Shown here: positions 1 through 11,599 of the stretch, piece by piece
Position numbering within the stretch: position 1 is the first letter of the stretch
Layout of the letters: every line of letters begins with the position of its first letter
Assembly (NCBI GenBank): GCA_015178975.1
Contig: WHVD01000017.1
Span: forward strand, 372,001-436,000
Source of the DNA: Hysterangium stoloniferum
Lineage: Eukaryota; Basidiomycota; Agaricomycetes; Hysterangiales; Hysterangiaceae
Direction of reading: 5' to 3'
Length of the DNA stretch: 64,000 nucleotides
Translations under genes and position numbers: made by a program
The notes under the pieces: generated by a model
What the model was told of the DNA's origin: nothing
Seen by the model: the letters and a program-made list of their open reading frames with translations, nothing else
Database searches by the model: none

Positions 1-203
1 TTGGAAAGTAAACACTAAGGAGACTTTCCCACACCCACAGTGGACTATACTACTAGGTGCTTATCTAAGCACCTATACAGTAGTTACCAACCTAAGGTAA
101 CTCACTCAATACTGCACCTACAGTGCTGGGAAAAATACTAAAAATATCAGAAAAATATGGAGATCATAATAGACTAATTTAGAGCTGTAGTATCATACTC
201 TCA
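1..203 (-). repeat. 3' LTR of copia-1 (continues left of the window)
   Basis: On the minus strand the LTR starts TGAGAGTATGATAC at 203, directly after the purine-rich tract GGTGGGAGTG (204-213). A second copy with only scattered differences lies at 11395-11599. The left end runs off the window, so length and target duplication cannot be judged. Confidence 0.8.
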
Positions 204-213
204 CACTCCCACC
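204..213 (-). promoter_or_regulatory. polypurine tract of copia-1
   Basis: GGTGGGAGTG on the minus strand lies immediately upstream of the 3' LTR start (TGAGAG...). This is the plus-strand primer position for LTR retrotransposons. Confidence 0.6.
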
Positions 214-3200
214 TGGTGAGACAGCTCTATGCTAGTCCCAATATTTTTGTTAATAAATCTGCAGACATCTCTGAAGTAGGTAGATGAACAACTTTAATCT
301 TCCCACTATCAACCCCATGTGTTAACCAATATGTCCTCAAGTCAAGATGCTACATTTGACCATGGTGTTCAGGATCTCTGGCAACTGCCATAGCAGATTG
401 GTTGTCAAGGTACAAAGTGGATGCAGTCTTTTGAGGATATCCCAATTCCTCAAACAAGTTCCGCAACCATAATACCTCTGCCCCTGCTGATACTGCTGCA
501 ATGTACTCTGTGTCAGTAGTGGGACAGAGTAACAATAGTTTTCAGTTTACTCTACCAGCAAATGGCTCCAGTAACCATTTTAACCTCATATGCACCAGTA
601 GATTTTCCAGTGGATTTATCACCTCCATGATCAGCATCTGAATAGGGATGTTCCTTGTCATTATTAGGGCCATAAGTCAAACCCAAGTCAAGAGTGCCTT
701 TGAGATACTGGAAGAGGTGTTTTACTGCTAGCCAATGAGCCTTTCCTGGATTGTGATTGAATGTAGCCAATACACCAACAGTGTAAGCAATGTCTGGACA
801 AGTGGCAACAACCAAACACATAAGAGACCCAAAAGCATGGATATATGGAATGTCCTTCATATATGCAATCTCCTCAGGGGACACTGGAGCCTGGTCTTTA
901 CTCAGTTTCAAGTTAGGGACCATAGGTGTACTAATTGGATTGCAATCATCAAGACCATAATGCTGTAACATGTCCTAAATATATTGCCACTGTGATAGAG
1001 TAATGGTTCACTTCTTCCTGTCTCTTTCAATGCCAACACCCAATAAGTAAGTAATTGGACCAAGATCATGCAATTTGAAGTGGCTCTTTAGATCATCTTT
1101 GAGCTTCTTGATAGCCTCCTTAGATTTGGATGCAATAGTCATGTCATCTACAAATACTGGTGTAATGACTTTGACATCACCCTTTTGGAAGACCCAAATA
1201 CTATGATCACATGGTACCTGTTTGAAACCCAAGCTGAGCAAGACAGCATTCAACTTCTTGTGCCAGATACATGGTGATTGATGTAAACCATAAAGTCCTT
1301 TCAAGAGAAGTAAAAACTCATCACGAGCACCTCGGTGAAAACCCTCAGGTTGTTGCAAGTACACCTCCTCTTCAAGTTCACCATTTAAGAATGCAGAAGA
1401 GCTATCTATTCTCTCAAGTTCCATATCCTCTAGTGCAGCCAAAGCTAGGATGGCACATAAGGTGGCCCATTTGGTAGTAGGAGCAAAGGTCTCAGTGAAG
1501 TCAAATCCTGGTCACTGTGCATAGCCTTTGGCAACAAGATGAGCTTTGAACTTGTCAATTGAGCCATCCTTTTTACACTTTATTACAAATACCCAATGAG
1601 AGCCAATAGCTTTACAATCCTCAGGTAATTTTGCAAGGCAAAAGGTGCCTTTTTCAAGCAAAGCTTGCATTTCAGCATATGCAGCATCATACCACTTGTC
1701 ATCATCAGGACTTTGCAAGGCCTCTTTGAGAGTTCTAGGTGCATTATCATTGGCACTAGCCTTGTAAGCAAACTCAATGGCCTCATCTACAGAGATATAA
1801 AGATCTCCTTCACTGGCACTTAGAGCTTCCTCCTCAGACTCAACTGGTTGAGGAGAAGCTGGTACAGAATCCTCTGCTTCATCACTGGACTCAACTACAG
1901 GAGTAGATTCTCTATAGTTGTGGATATTAGCAGGGTCAACTTGCCAGAAGCACTTAAGGGGAACTCTGTTTCTGGGTGGATTGCAACATAGTTGAGGGGG
2001 AGGACATGGTGAATGCTCAGAAGCAGAATCAAAGCTAGAGCCTGAATCAGGAGCCAAAGCATTACCCTGATCATTTCCCACCTGATTTGGTTCCTGTGGA
2101 GCTCCCACTGGATTAGGATGAGCTCCCACCTGAGTAGACCCAGAGGGGCCAGGAATAAACATATCAATGAATTGTTGGTTATCAGGAAAAACCTTAGGAA
2201 TAGATGGTGGGGTGGTGGTGATGGTGTAGTCTGCTTAGATAGTCCTGGCAAAACTCTCTCATCAAAAACAGTATTATTACTGACTATAATCTTTTTAGTC
2301 AGTGGATTGTAAAATAACCAACCCTTATAATCTGAATGATATCCAATGAAGACACACTTGTGTGTGTGAGATCCAAGTCCAATACATTAATCCTGCTGCA
2401 CATGTATGTACATAGGCATTGGATCCAAATACCCTAAGATTTGACACATCTGGTTTTCTGCCATGGAAAGCAGTATAGGGCACAGAATGCTTAAGAGCAG
2501 TAGTAGGGCAGTGATTGCATGCATAAGTAATTGCAAGAACAGCACGTCCCCAAAAAGAAGGAGGAAGGTGGGATTCAGCCAAAATTGAAGTGGACCCTTC
2601 TTCCAGTGTCCTATTAAAGTTCTCAGCCACACCATTCTGGTGAGGCTCACTTCAGACAGTATTCTGCCAACTAATGCCAGCATTTGCAAGGAAAGCATCA
2701 AATTCCTTTGATATATACTCTCCACCCTTGTCATCCCTAAAGATCTTAATCATCTGACTAAGTTTATTTTCAACACTGGCCTTGTATATCTTAAAAGCCT
2801 CAAATACATCAATCTTGTTTTTGAGTCATGCAGTCATAGCATAGCATGAGGCATCATCAATGAAGGTTACCCAGTAGTGAAACCCTTCCAGAGTTTGTGT
2901 AGGTGATGGACTATGAACATCACTGTGAATGAGTGCAAGTGGTTTAGTATGACGTGTTGTTGCCATCTTATTAACCACTCTGTTCTGTTTACCAGCTAAG
3001 CAAGGTTCACAAATAGGATCTGGAGCAATCTGAGAGTCAATCTGAATGCCAGTGACCAAGTCCCCTGCCATAAGCTTCTTTACATCAGCATGATTCAGAT
3101 GACTGAAACAACGATGCCAAAGTGTAGAGTCTAATGGACAGGTTGTAACAAGACCAGCATAATCTGTCATAGGTACTGTAATTCCATCTAAATAGGCCTG

Positions 3201-3713
3201 ATTCTGTTCATTGACTGTTGCAGTCAAATGCAAAACCTTCTTCTAATAGAAAGACATGGTGGAACCAAAGATAGAAACATGGTAGATCTTTTTCTTTGTC
3301 AAGTACAAGACTGAGAGTAGATTTCTTGTGAGATGGGGAATGTGAAGAACTCTTTGAAATTCCAAAATTACATTGCCTTTGCCTTTAGGCTTAAACTGCA
3401 CAGCTCCTATTCCTGCAGATATAATGATATGTCCATTTACAACTTGGATAGGAATTTGAAATGGCTTATAGCTTGAAAACCAGTGACAATGTGGTGTCAT
3501 ATGGGAAGATGCACCTGTGTCAGCTGTCCAATCAGAACTAGCATGAACAAGGAGAGCACAAGATGGATCAGAAAGATCAGGAATGCAAGCACTTGCATTT
3601 CCAGCAGACTCTGGCTGTTTCTCTTCTGAGACTTTATCAGAGACACTAGCATGTGCTTTGGCTACCTTTCTCCTTTTATGCTTCCTCTTCTTCTGCTCCA
3701 CTTGTTTTAATAC
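204..3713 (-). pseudogene. copia-1 Gag-Pol polyprotein relic (Ty1/copia)
   Basis: Reading along the minus strand: an aspartic protease with WTADTGASSHM (about 3490-3530); a GAG-pre-integrase zinc region and the start of the integrase core (2826-3233; WHRCFSHLNH, CEPCLAGKQN); the integrase C-terminal half (2325-2630); the linker to RT, ending KAHLVAKGYAQ (1512-2162); RT with FLNGELEEEVYLQQPEGF and the catalytic FVDDM box (1008-1442); and the connection plus RNase H ending in LDNQSAMAVARDPEHHGQM (350-971). The domain order is PR-INT-RT-RNaseH, diagnostic of Ty1/copia. Several stops and frameshifts split it, and the Gag end is lost where an LTR B fragment begins at 3714. The element is dead. The family assignment is secure; the exact positions of the breaks are approximate. 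Confidence 0.9.
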
Positions 3714-3761
3714 TGTTATGACTGGAAATCCCACTGGACTCTGGGCACTAACTTATATGCA
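3714..3761 (+). repeat. truncated LTR B fragment
   Basis: TGTTATGACTGGAAATCC and the following bases match the first 48 bp of the family B LTR (35052, and the complement of 28355). It truncates copia-1 and is itself cut by LTR A at 3762. Confidence 0.65.
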
Positions 3762-4101
3762 TGTTACGACCGTGTCGCAACCTGATGGTCCCCGAGGTTA
3801 TCACTGCCTATTGATGTTTCAAGTTAGCATTTCAAGTCATCGTTCAAGTCATCACGTCGGAAACCATTGGTCTCCTGATGATGATGTATGCCTTCGCGGT
3901 GATCAACTCCATTTACGCCCCTGTCAAATATACTTGTACTATCTGGTTAAACTCTGATACATCCCCTTTTCGTTATGATGATCCATTCCACTCTATGTTT
4001 CACATATGTCTATATATACTTGTAACCCTCGGACTATTTCCTTTTCTTGTAATCCTGCTCTCGGTTATTTCATGGCCTCCGAACGCATTATGCCAAACAG
4101 T
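3762..4101 (+). repeat. partial LTR A
   Basis: It begins TGTTACGACCGTGTCGCAAC and follows the complete family A LTR at 54065-54785 through the segment ending GGCCTCCGAACGCATTATG. The distal half is missing after about 4090, where an LTR E-like sequence begins. Confidence 0.7.
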
Positions 4102-5006
4102 TGTTACAACTGTCACAGTCACAAAACAGTCACAACATTGTCACAAAATACTCAAGGCAACTCCCAACAACCACTTGACACATTGACCTACCTTTGACCA
4201 CAACTCTGACTTGACATTCTATACAACATCTTTGTCACAACCATCACAAGTCACAACATTGTCACAAACATTCAAAGGTAATATTCAACAACTCTTTGAC
4301 TCATTGAATTTGACTTGATAAACCTGAACATTATTTGACAACATCGAATCTCTTTCGACATGTCTCATTTCGATGTCACAAATGATTTCATTATTAGATC
4401 ATAATATAGTCATAACAATACAAAGAAAAGCATAAAAGGGCCATGAAAGGAGTGAGGGAAGTCAGTTGAAATATCTGTAAATTAGTCATATTAATAATCT
4501 AACTTGTTGTAACTTCTTCGACCATACTTCTGTGAGTTCTCACAACTGGTAATAGCCTCGTACTTCATCAACAGGGTGTATATACTTCGTTGAATGAGGC
4601 TTTCGAGTTCGATCAATAGAATATTATTCAACTTTATTGAAGAATAATTGATTTGTGACAATCTTCGACATCATCAAATTCATTCGACTTGTCTCATTTT
4701 GATGTCATATATGATTTCATTCATAGGTCATAACAAAGAAAGGCATAAAAGGGGAATCAGAAGAGTGAAGGATTTTAGTCAGAAAATCTCTCCATTGTAT
4801 AATAGTCATCTGTATTATTAATTTACTCTCAATCTTATTTATTCTTTGACATTAACATCTGTGAGCCTTCACAACTGGTATTAGCCTCTTACTTCATCGA
4901 CAGGGTGAATCTATACTTTGTTGAATGAGGCTTCTGTATTCAGTTTCATAGAATATATTACAATTATTATTTGACTTAATCCAAGGAAATTCAATTCATG
5001 TCAACA
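4102..5006 (+). repeat. diverged LTR E-like copy holding a nested solo LTR
   Basis: It starts TGTTACAACTGTCACAG and ends near CATGTCAACA. The body (4102-4232 and 4661-5006) is a divergent relative of the family E LTR, sharing the CTCATTTYGATGTCA and CTTCATCGACAGGG blocks. No matching target duplication was found, so the outer limits are tentative. Confidence 0.5.
4233..4660 (+). repeat. solo LTR E with ATCTT target duplication
   Basis: A 428-bp LTR, TGTCACAACCATC...GATTTGTGACA, is flanked by ATCTT at 4228-4232 and ATCTT at 4661-4665. It is the same family as the gypsy-2 LTR at 53341-53769. The perfect 5-bp duplication shows insertion followed by LTR-LTR recombination. Confidence 0.85.
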
Positions 5007-5325
5007 ATTCAAATCCAATGTATATAAAAAGACCCTGTGATAAAAGATAAAATGATGTGGCAGAGATGCAGACAACACTGGAAAGTTCCAGAAATGGTAG
5101 GAGGGAGTGTGACAGCTGAGTCACAAGGAGTCACAAGAGTGACAAAAATACTTCCACTCTAGAAAATGGAAATTAGGAGGGTTGTGGATTTGAAGCATGG
5201 GAATATGTTTCCTTATATGGTAACTGGTGCCAAGTGGGTGCTTAATAAGCAAGAAAATCCGCCCATAACCTGTTGAGACAGTTGAATAACACTTTGCAGA
5301 ACACCCCTGTGAGTGTGATTGGAAA
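5007..5325. other. unassigned stretch
   Basis: About 320 bp with no ORF or family that I recognise. It sits between the LTR E-like copy and MITE-1. Confidence 0.4.
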
Positions 5326-6030
5326 GGAGGGTGTTTATAATTACTATGGAGGATATCTGAAAACTATTAAGTATACCAAATTCTAATATACTCTAAAGGT
5401 CATTTAAACATCTGGGATGTGATTCAAACATAATTTGGTTTTTAAAACTTTTTGAAAGTTTTAAACTCTCTCATACATTACAAACCCAAGAATCTTTCCG
5501 GACACAAGTAGACAATAAAAAAAATTAGTAGTTTGAAACACTAATACTTTTAAAAAATAGATACCTTTAGATAGTCTATTTCATGCATATGTATATTATT
5601 GGCACCTCTAAATACATATGTATTACTTCGGAATGGATCTGTCAATCTGAACAGATTTCTACTTGATTCAACATACCCAGAATATATAGGTAATTTCACT
5701 TAATAAAGAAGGCCATAGGATGAAAAATTTCCAATGACATCTCATATATTTTACTAGGAAATAACTACATTACAGCTTTTAAAAGACAAAGTACTAATAA
5801 AAGTATTAGCAGACATCTGTAAAAGGAAGGAAATTATATACAATAGAATTTGTTAAATAACTATGGGTTGTATAAGATGTAATATGGAGAACTATTTCTG
5901 ATGGTTGTTTTTTGATGATATAATTGTTTCAGAATAGATATCACTATTTAAAGATGGAGTTTTGTAAAAATAAGACTTTTATTAGTAAATATTTGAGATT
6001 ATAGTAATTATAAACATATAAACACCCTCC
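5326..6030 (+). mobile_element. MITE-1 copy 1 (non-autonomous TIR element)
   Basis: A 705-bp element starting GGAGGGTGTTTATAATTA and ending in the inverse, TATAAACACCCTCC. It has no coding capacity. It lies head to head with copy 2, which starts at 6031, so 5.7-6.3 kb forms an almost perfect palindrome of about 300 bp per arm. Copy 3 is at 23751-24436. Superfamily not determined. Confidence 0.75.
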
Positions 6031-6333
6031 TATAATCTCAAATATTTACTAATTAAAGTCTTATTTTTACAAAACTCCATCTTTAAATAGTGATATCTAT
6101 TCTGAAACAATTATATCATCAAAAAACAACCATCAGAAATAGTTCTCCATATTACATCTTATACAAACCATAGTTATTTGACAAATTCCATTGTATATAA
6201 TTTCCTTCCTTTTACAGATGCCTACTAATACTTTTATTAGTACTTTGTTTTTTAAAAGTTGTAATGTAGTTATTTCCATGTAAAATATGTAAAATATTAT
6301 TGGAAATTTTTCATACCACAGCTGTCTTTATTA
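6031..6333 (-). mobile_element. MITE-1 copy 2, left part
   Basis: It begins TATAATCTCAAATATT and follows copy 3 (from about 23770) closely. It is interrupted after TA (6332-6333) by the mariner-like transposon and resumes at 11002. Confidence 0.8.
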
Positions 6334-6866
6334 CAGCCGTTTCAGTTACATAAGACCCGGAATCAAATTTGTGTACTATAAAAATCATAAAAATAAGAAA
6401 GTGTGATATCTTGTGAACGAGAACATGTAAATTCATGAAACTTTGTACCTATTTTTATACCATATGCAGCTATAATAATTTAATGTTAATCCTATAAAAT
6501 ATCACTCACTTCCAATATTGGAAAATGAGCCACAGATGTCATGCTGTATAGAACTTTGCATGAGAATGGGATGATTTAAAATTCTGAAACTTGAGTAGTT
6601 TTTACTTAAATATAATTATAAAATTATGCAATAGCTTTTGTAATGATATGTGGTTGACCTGCAGTTGAATCACAACTTTTGCTGCTGTCTATATGCATCA
6701 AGGAAAAATCTAATTTAGAAGCATTTATGTAATGTTCTGTAAAATCATAATAAATATATATAACTCTATATATAACTAAATCTATTTAAGATAATATTTT
6801 GATAGATAGACAAGTGTTTATTTTGCAAGAGTGGCACTCTAACATGTATTTGCTGTGACTGTCACA
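6334..6866 (+). repeat. left long terminal inverted repeat of the mariner-like element
   Basis: About 533 bp that match the complement of 10472-11001 from CAGCCG through the shared block CTGTGACTGTCAC; similarity is lost just inside. The transposase start lies about 60 bp inside this repeat. Confidence 0.85.
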
Positions 6867-6923
6867 CCACGTGATAGTTTGTTCGTATCTCGCTGTATCT
6901 CTTTCTACAGTGGGGTTGTCGTC

Positions 6924-8145
6924 ATGCCTCAACACATTCCAGAGGACCAAAGGCAACGTCAGAGATACACAGAAGATCTTTGTAAACACATTATTCGTAT
7001 GAAAATCATCCAGGGTCGCACAATAAACTTCATCCACCATGAGCTGGGTATATCACACTCAGTAATCAAACGAACTCTCAAGATATGGCGGGAAACAGGG
7101 GAGGTGGTACCTATTAAGAAATTTGAAAAGGAAAGGCGGTGCAGGATAATGACAGATGGTGAAATTCAAGTGAGTTCTGTCAGTCCTATTTCTGATTCAT
7201 TTTTCTTACGAAGTATGGATACTTAGTTCCTTTTCACTCTTTTAGAGTGTAAACCAGACATGTTCTTAGATGAGCTCCAAGATGAACTGAGGGTGCAGCA
7301 TGGCCTTATTGTTGGATTATCAACAATCTGGGATACACTGACAGAATTGGGACTTAGTCGGAAATGGGTGAGTAATCATCCTTTATCATGTGATTTGTTA
7401 AGTGAATTTTGAACATTATAGATTGGGAAAACTGCTGCTGAATGAAATGAACATGCTCGTGCTCGGTTTCGCTTTGAGATTGGTGCTGAATCTCCAGAGT
7501 GGCTTGTTTTCATAGATGAAAGCCAGCTTGACATCAGGACAACTTATCGACTGTATGGCTGGGCACCGAAGGGGAATAGGGCGAGAATGCCTGCCAAGTT
7601 TCAGCGGGGTAAGGGTGAGTTCCACATATATTGCAAATGAACTATTATTAATGATTTCGGTTTCTAGGTATTCCTTACTGCCAGCTTTATGTAGTGACGG
7701 AATTATCTACTGTGATATCAAAGCTGGTGCCTATGATGGGGCTGCATTTATTTCCTACATTGAAGATCTCCTACAGCATATGAATCCATGGCCAGAGCCA
7801 CAAAGTGTTCTGGTGATGGACAATTGTGCAATCCACCATGTTGATGATATCAGGTATTTATGTGAGGAACGGTGTGTATATTGATATATTGTTTTCAGTC
7901 TTTCAATTTACTTTGTTTTCAGCGGTGTTATGTTATACTATTTGCCACCTTATTCCCCCGACCTCAACCCTATCGAGGAAGCATTTGCTTATGTCAAGAC
8001 CTATTTATGATGTCATGGTGACACCTTCCACACTGCATTACAATCAGACAATCAAGTTGGGATTTTCTCATACTTATATACTGCATTGGGTATGATAACT
8101 GCAGAGAAGTCTAGAGGTTGGATGCATCATTCAGGATACTGGTAG
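6924..8145 (+). pseudogene. DD34E transposase, five exons, recently inactivated
   Basis: Exon 1 (6924-7169) encodes a helix-turn-helix N-terminus starting MPQHIPEDQR with LGISHSVIKRTL. Exon 2 (7248-7367) continues the DNA-binding half and ends LGLSRKW. Exon 3 (7422 to about 7614) carries the first catalytic Asp in LVFIDESQLD. Exon 4 (about 7669-7871) carries the second Asp in VLVMDNCAIHH. Exon 5 (7923-8145) has [15 protein letters not shown] with the Glu, and ends GWMHHSGYW. There are 34 residues between the second Asp and the Glu. Introns have GTGAGT or GTGTGT donors and AG acceptors. In-frame TGA codons at about 7443 and 8008 sit where Arg fits, consistent with CGA to TGA. The exon 3/4 junction is one base out of phase by my reading. 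Otherwise the gene is full length. Confidence 0.85.
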
Positions 8146-8467
8146 ATATGAATGTATACCTATGAATACAAATATACTGAAATTGGTCCACAACTTACAT
8201 GTCGGGTTCAGATGCCAGTGCCTTAAACTATTTCCCGACTATTGATAAATATGGCAGTGTGCATCAAGCATGAAGTGTCAGCTGGAATACAACTGATCAT
8301 TGGGCAATGAGGTAGAAGGGGATGTAAAATCTTCATAAAAGTTGATTTTCGTCATGCCAGTTGAGCTAATTCTAGCTAGGACTTATCAGAAAATGTATCA
8401 TAACAAATGTTCGATAATAATTGAGCTGCTAACACCATTCAATTGTTAGAGATGTTGGAATTGGCAA

Positions 8468-10424
8468 TTATTTCACCATGTGGAAACCCATCTCCTTCGC
8501 AGCTTTACATAACTCTTCATAAACTGTAATGCACTCGAACATAGTAAAACTGAATCCTGCCTTTACCTCCATCCTAGTCAATGTTGCCAGACGGTCTAGA
8601 GTCAACTGTAGCAAATTTTCAGCCTCGAATTTCTTCAAAAGGCTCTCCCAGAGATTTAAGGATAGTGTCCCATTTTCATGAAGCTTTTCTAGCCATTCCT
8701 GAACTGTGATTGCAGCAATGATACTCCTGTACAAAGTATTTAATATCTCAACAATGAGTGAATATTTTTGAACAAACTTGCTTATTATGTTAAAGTTCAG
8801 AAACAGGGCTTTCTAACTTATATTTTTTCCTAATTTTAGCTAATTTATTTCTGGAGTTATAAGCATTTGAGGTAAAATTTACTGAACATTGCAACCATTT
8901 TTTTGCTTACTGTAGATACTTCTGGAGAGGGACTGCATTGTGAATTGCTATGATGCCGAGATCTCCTTCTATATATAGATTGGTTTGGTGTATAACGTGG
9001 CAGATTCACAATGATGTTTGGAACTGTAGGATGAGGAGGGAGGGTGTGAGAATTTGGAAGATCTGCCATTCGAACCACATGTGCTCCTTGACGGCGAACT
9101 GGCTCTGAAGTCTCTGTGAAATCATGATGAAAGTCCTTGAACAAAGGCACTTTTGGTGACTGCCTCACTGTAACAGTATTAGGAGAATCGATCTGATAAA
9201 AAAATAACAATAAATATTGCGAATAAAATCAAAAATCTAATAAATAAGGACCCACTAAAGCCAAAACCCAAGCACGGATCTGCATCATATTCAGCTCCAT
9301 ATGTTGGTTATATCTATTGATTTTGCATCTTTTTTCAACTCCACAGATGAGGCAGCTTTTCAACTCCGAGAGAAGTTGTCGTTCTATTTCCTGGTATTTT
9401 CTTGTGTAACCAACAGTATTATCCGCATTTTTTGTGCCATTTCCTTGTCGGTGTCAGTTTCATCTTCAAAATAATTGGTACTGCTGCTAAATGTCTTTTT
9501 ACTGGATTTTGATATATTAGATGGCTTCGTATTCTTATCATGGTGCACTTTGCAATTGGAGAAGTCCTGGAGAAACTATCAATAGGTAAGTATAGGCTAA
9601 ACCATGTTTTGTCAAATATAATACTGTACATACCTTGTCAGGAAATTTCACTTCGGCAAATGCATCATCGCCTTTCTTGGTTACCTCTTTCCGATAGTTC
9701 ACAACAATGCAGGCCCAATCTTCTTCATTATCCAATGAGCAGGGTACCCTTGTGTTCATTGACATAACAACAGAAATATGGGGCCTTTTCTGTGCCTTGC
9801 ATTCTGATGCTTTGGCCTTTGCAAATATTTTCTTCAATAATCTCAGGATAAGGAGTTGTCGAAGGTATGACAAGTAGACTATAGGAAATTGTGCCACTTT
9901 GCCAGCTTGGAACATTTAATTGAATATCTGCCAGGATAAACTGTAAGGACAAATGATATATATAAACCAAAATAAAACTCACCCTCTACAGCTAGTGCAG
10001 ACTTCTTGTTTGAAATACTTTGAAGTTGCACAGACTTAATCCTTTTCCTATTATCATTCATTCCCTCCTCTGAACTCTCATCATGTACAACACCCTGCAA
10101 TGACCCAACATGGATAGAGGATGTCTTTTCGGGCACAAAGTCTGTGTCTGAGTTCTGGTCTTGAGAGACAGCAAGGGCAGTACCATCACTTTTCACTTCT
10201 TCAGGGACAGATAGGAGAATGGGTTTGGAATAAGATGGCTTTTTTTTTGATTCCTGGACCTGATTCATAGATGCTTGAGCACATGCAGATGGAATACGGA
10301 TCCATTGGCCTTTGACAATATTGTTAGGATCAATTTCATTAGATTGTGCAGAACTCTGGGGGAATCCTGCACAACCCTTGGGATCCTCAGATATTGATTG
10401 TGGTCAACCACGGCCTCTTGCCAT
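8468..10424 (-). pseudogene. accessory gene of the mariner-like element (unknown function, SAM-like C-terminus)
   Basis: Start codon at 10424: MARGRG, then TGA where CGA (Arg) would complete an AT-hook-like RGRGRPQ. Exon 1 runs to 9983 (donor GTGAGT) and is hydrophilic. A central domain at about 9900-9630 has LDNEEDWACIVVNYRKEV. A Cys/His segment at about 9380-9250 has SCLICGVEKRC, NQHMELN and IRAWVLALVG. A Pro/Ser-rich linker covers 9195-8900. The last exon (8734-8468) has TVQEWLEKLHENG and an amphipathic helical segment like a SAM-type domain. From memory, this order resembles an unnamed architecture that recurs in Agaricomycete proteomes; I could not check this. It lies convergent to the transposase and between the two TIRs, so it travels with the element. 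The intron boundaries in the middle are not resolved. Confidence 0.65.
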
Positions 10425-10471
10425 TTGGACTGTTGAGTTGGATAATATTAATTTTTCGAGCACATCACACC

Positions 10472-11001
10472 TGTGACAGTCACAGCAATAGTGTGTTAGA
10501 GTGCTGTTCTTGCAAAACAAACACTTGTCTATCTATCAAAATATTATATTAAATATATTTAGTTATATATAGAGTTATATATATTTATTATGATTTTACA
10601 GAACATTAAATGCCTCTAAATTAGCATTTTTCCTTGATGTATATAGACAACAACAAAAGTTGTCATTCAACTGCAGGTCAACCACATATCATTACAAAAG
10701 CTATTGCATAATTTTATAATTATATTTAAGTAAAAACTACTCAAGTTTCAGAATTTTAAATCATCCCATTCTCATGCAAAGTTCTATACAGCATGACATC
10801 TGTGGCTCATTTTCCAATATTGGAAGTGAGTGATATTTTATAGGATTAACATTGCATTATTATAGCCACATATGGTATAAAAATAGGTACAAAGTTTCAT
10901 GAATTTACATGTTCTCGTTCACAAGATATCACACTTTCTTATTTTTATGATTTTTATAGTACACAAATTTGATTCCGGGTCTTATGTAACCAAAACGGCT
11001 G
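10472..11001 (-). repeat. right long terminal inverted repeat of the mariner-like element
   Basis: Complement of 6334-6866, ending ACGGCTG followed by TA. The accessory gene starts about 50 bp inside it. Confidence 0.85.
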
Positions 11002-11359
11002 TAAGTAAACCCCCTATATATTCTGGGTATGTTGAATCAAGTAGAAATCTGTTCAGATTGACAGATCCATTCTGAAGTAATACATATGTATGTATTTAGA
11101 TGTGCCAATGATATACATATGCATGGAATGGACTATCTAAAGGTATCTATTTTTTGAAGTATTAGTGTTTCAAACTACTAATTTTTTTTATTGTCTACTC
11201 ATGTCCAGAAAGATTCTTTATTTTGTAATGTATGAGAGAGTTTAAAACTTTTTGAAAGTTTTAAAAACCAAATTATGTTTGAATCACATCCCAGATGTTT
11301 AAATGACCTTTAGAGTATATTAGAATTTGGTATACTTAATAGTTTTTCAGATATCCTCC
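11002..11359 (-). mobile_element. MITE-1 copy 2, right part
   Basis: It resumes with TAAGTAAACCCCC and runs to CAGATATCCTCC, parallel to copy 3 at 24072-24429. The terminal ~13 bp of the TIR are lost. Confidence 0.8.
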
Positions 11360-11394
11360 AAAGTAAACATTAAGTATATTCAACTGTAAAGTGA

Positions 11395-11599
11395 TTGGAA
11401 AGTAAACACTAAGGAGACTTTCCCACACCCACAGTGGACTATACTACTAGGTGCTTATCTAAGTACCTATACAATAGTTACTGACCTAAGGTAACTCACT
11501 CAATACTCTACCTACAGTTCTGGGAAAAATACTACAAATATCAGAAAAATATGGAGATCATAATAGACTATGTTAGAGCTGTAGTATCATACTCTAACA
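11395..11599 (-). repeat. second copia-1 LTR copy
   Basis: It matches 1-203 over its full visible length and ends (minus-strand start) TGTTAGAGTATGATAC. No copia-1 internal sequence follows on its right, so it is a solo or orphaned LTR. No convincing 5-bp duplication was found. Confidence 0.75.

Larger units (their letters stand above)
6334..11001. mobile_element. two-gene Tc1/mariner-like transposon with long TIRs and TA duplication
   Basis: The element is 4,668 bp. The left end reads CAGCCGTTTCAGTTAC and the right end, inverted, CAGCCGTTTTGGTTAC. It is flanked by TA on both sides (6332-6333, 11002-11003). The undisturbed target exists at 24061-24080 in MITE-1 copy 3, where CTTTATTAAGTAAAA runs through without an insert, so the ends are exact. 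It carries a plus-strand DD34E transposase (6924-8145) and a minus-strand accessory gene (10424-8468). TA targeting and the transposase type place it in the IS630/Tc1/mariner superfamily, but it is much longer than typical members (1-2.5 kb). Confidence 0.9.
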
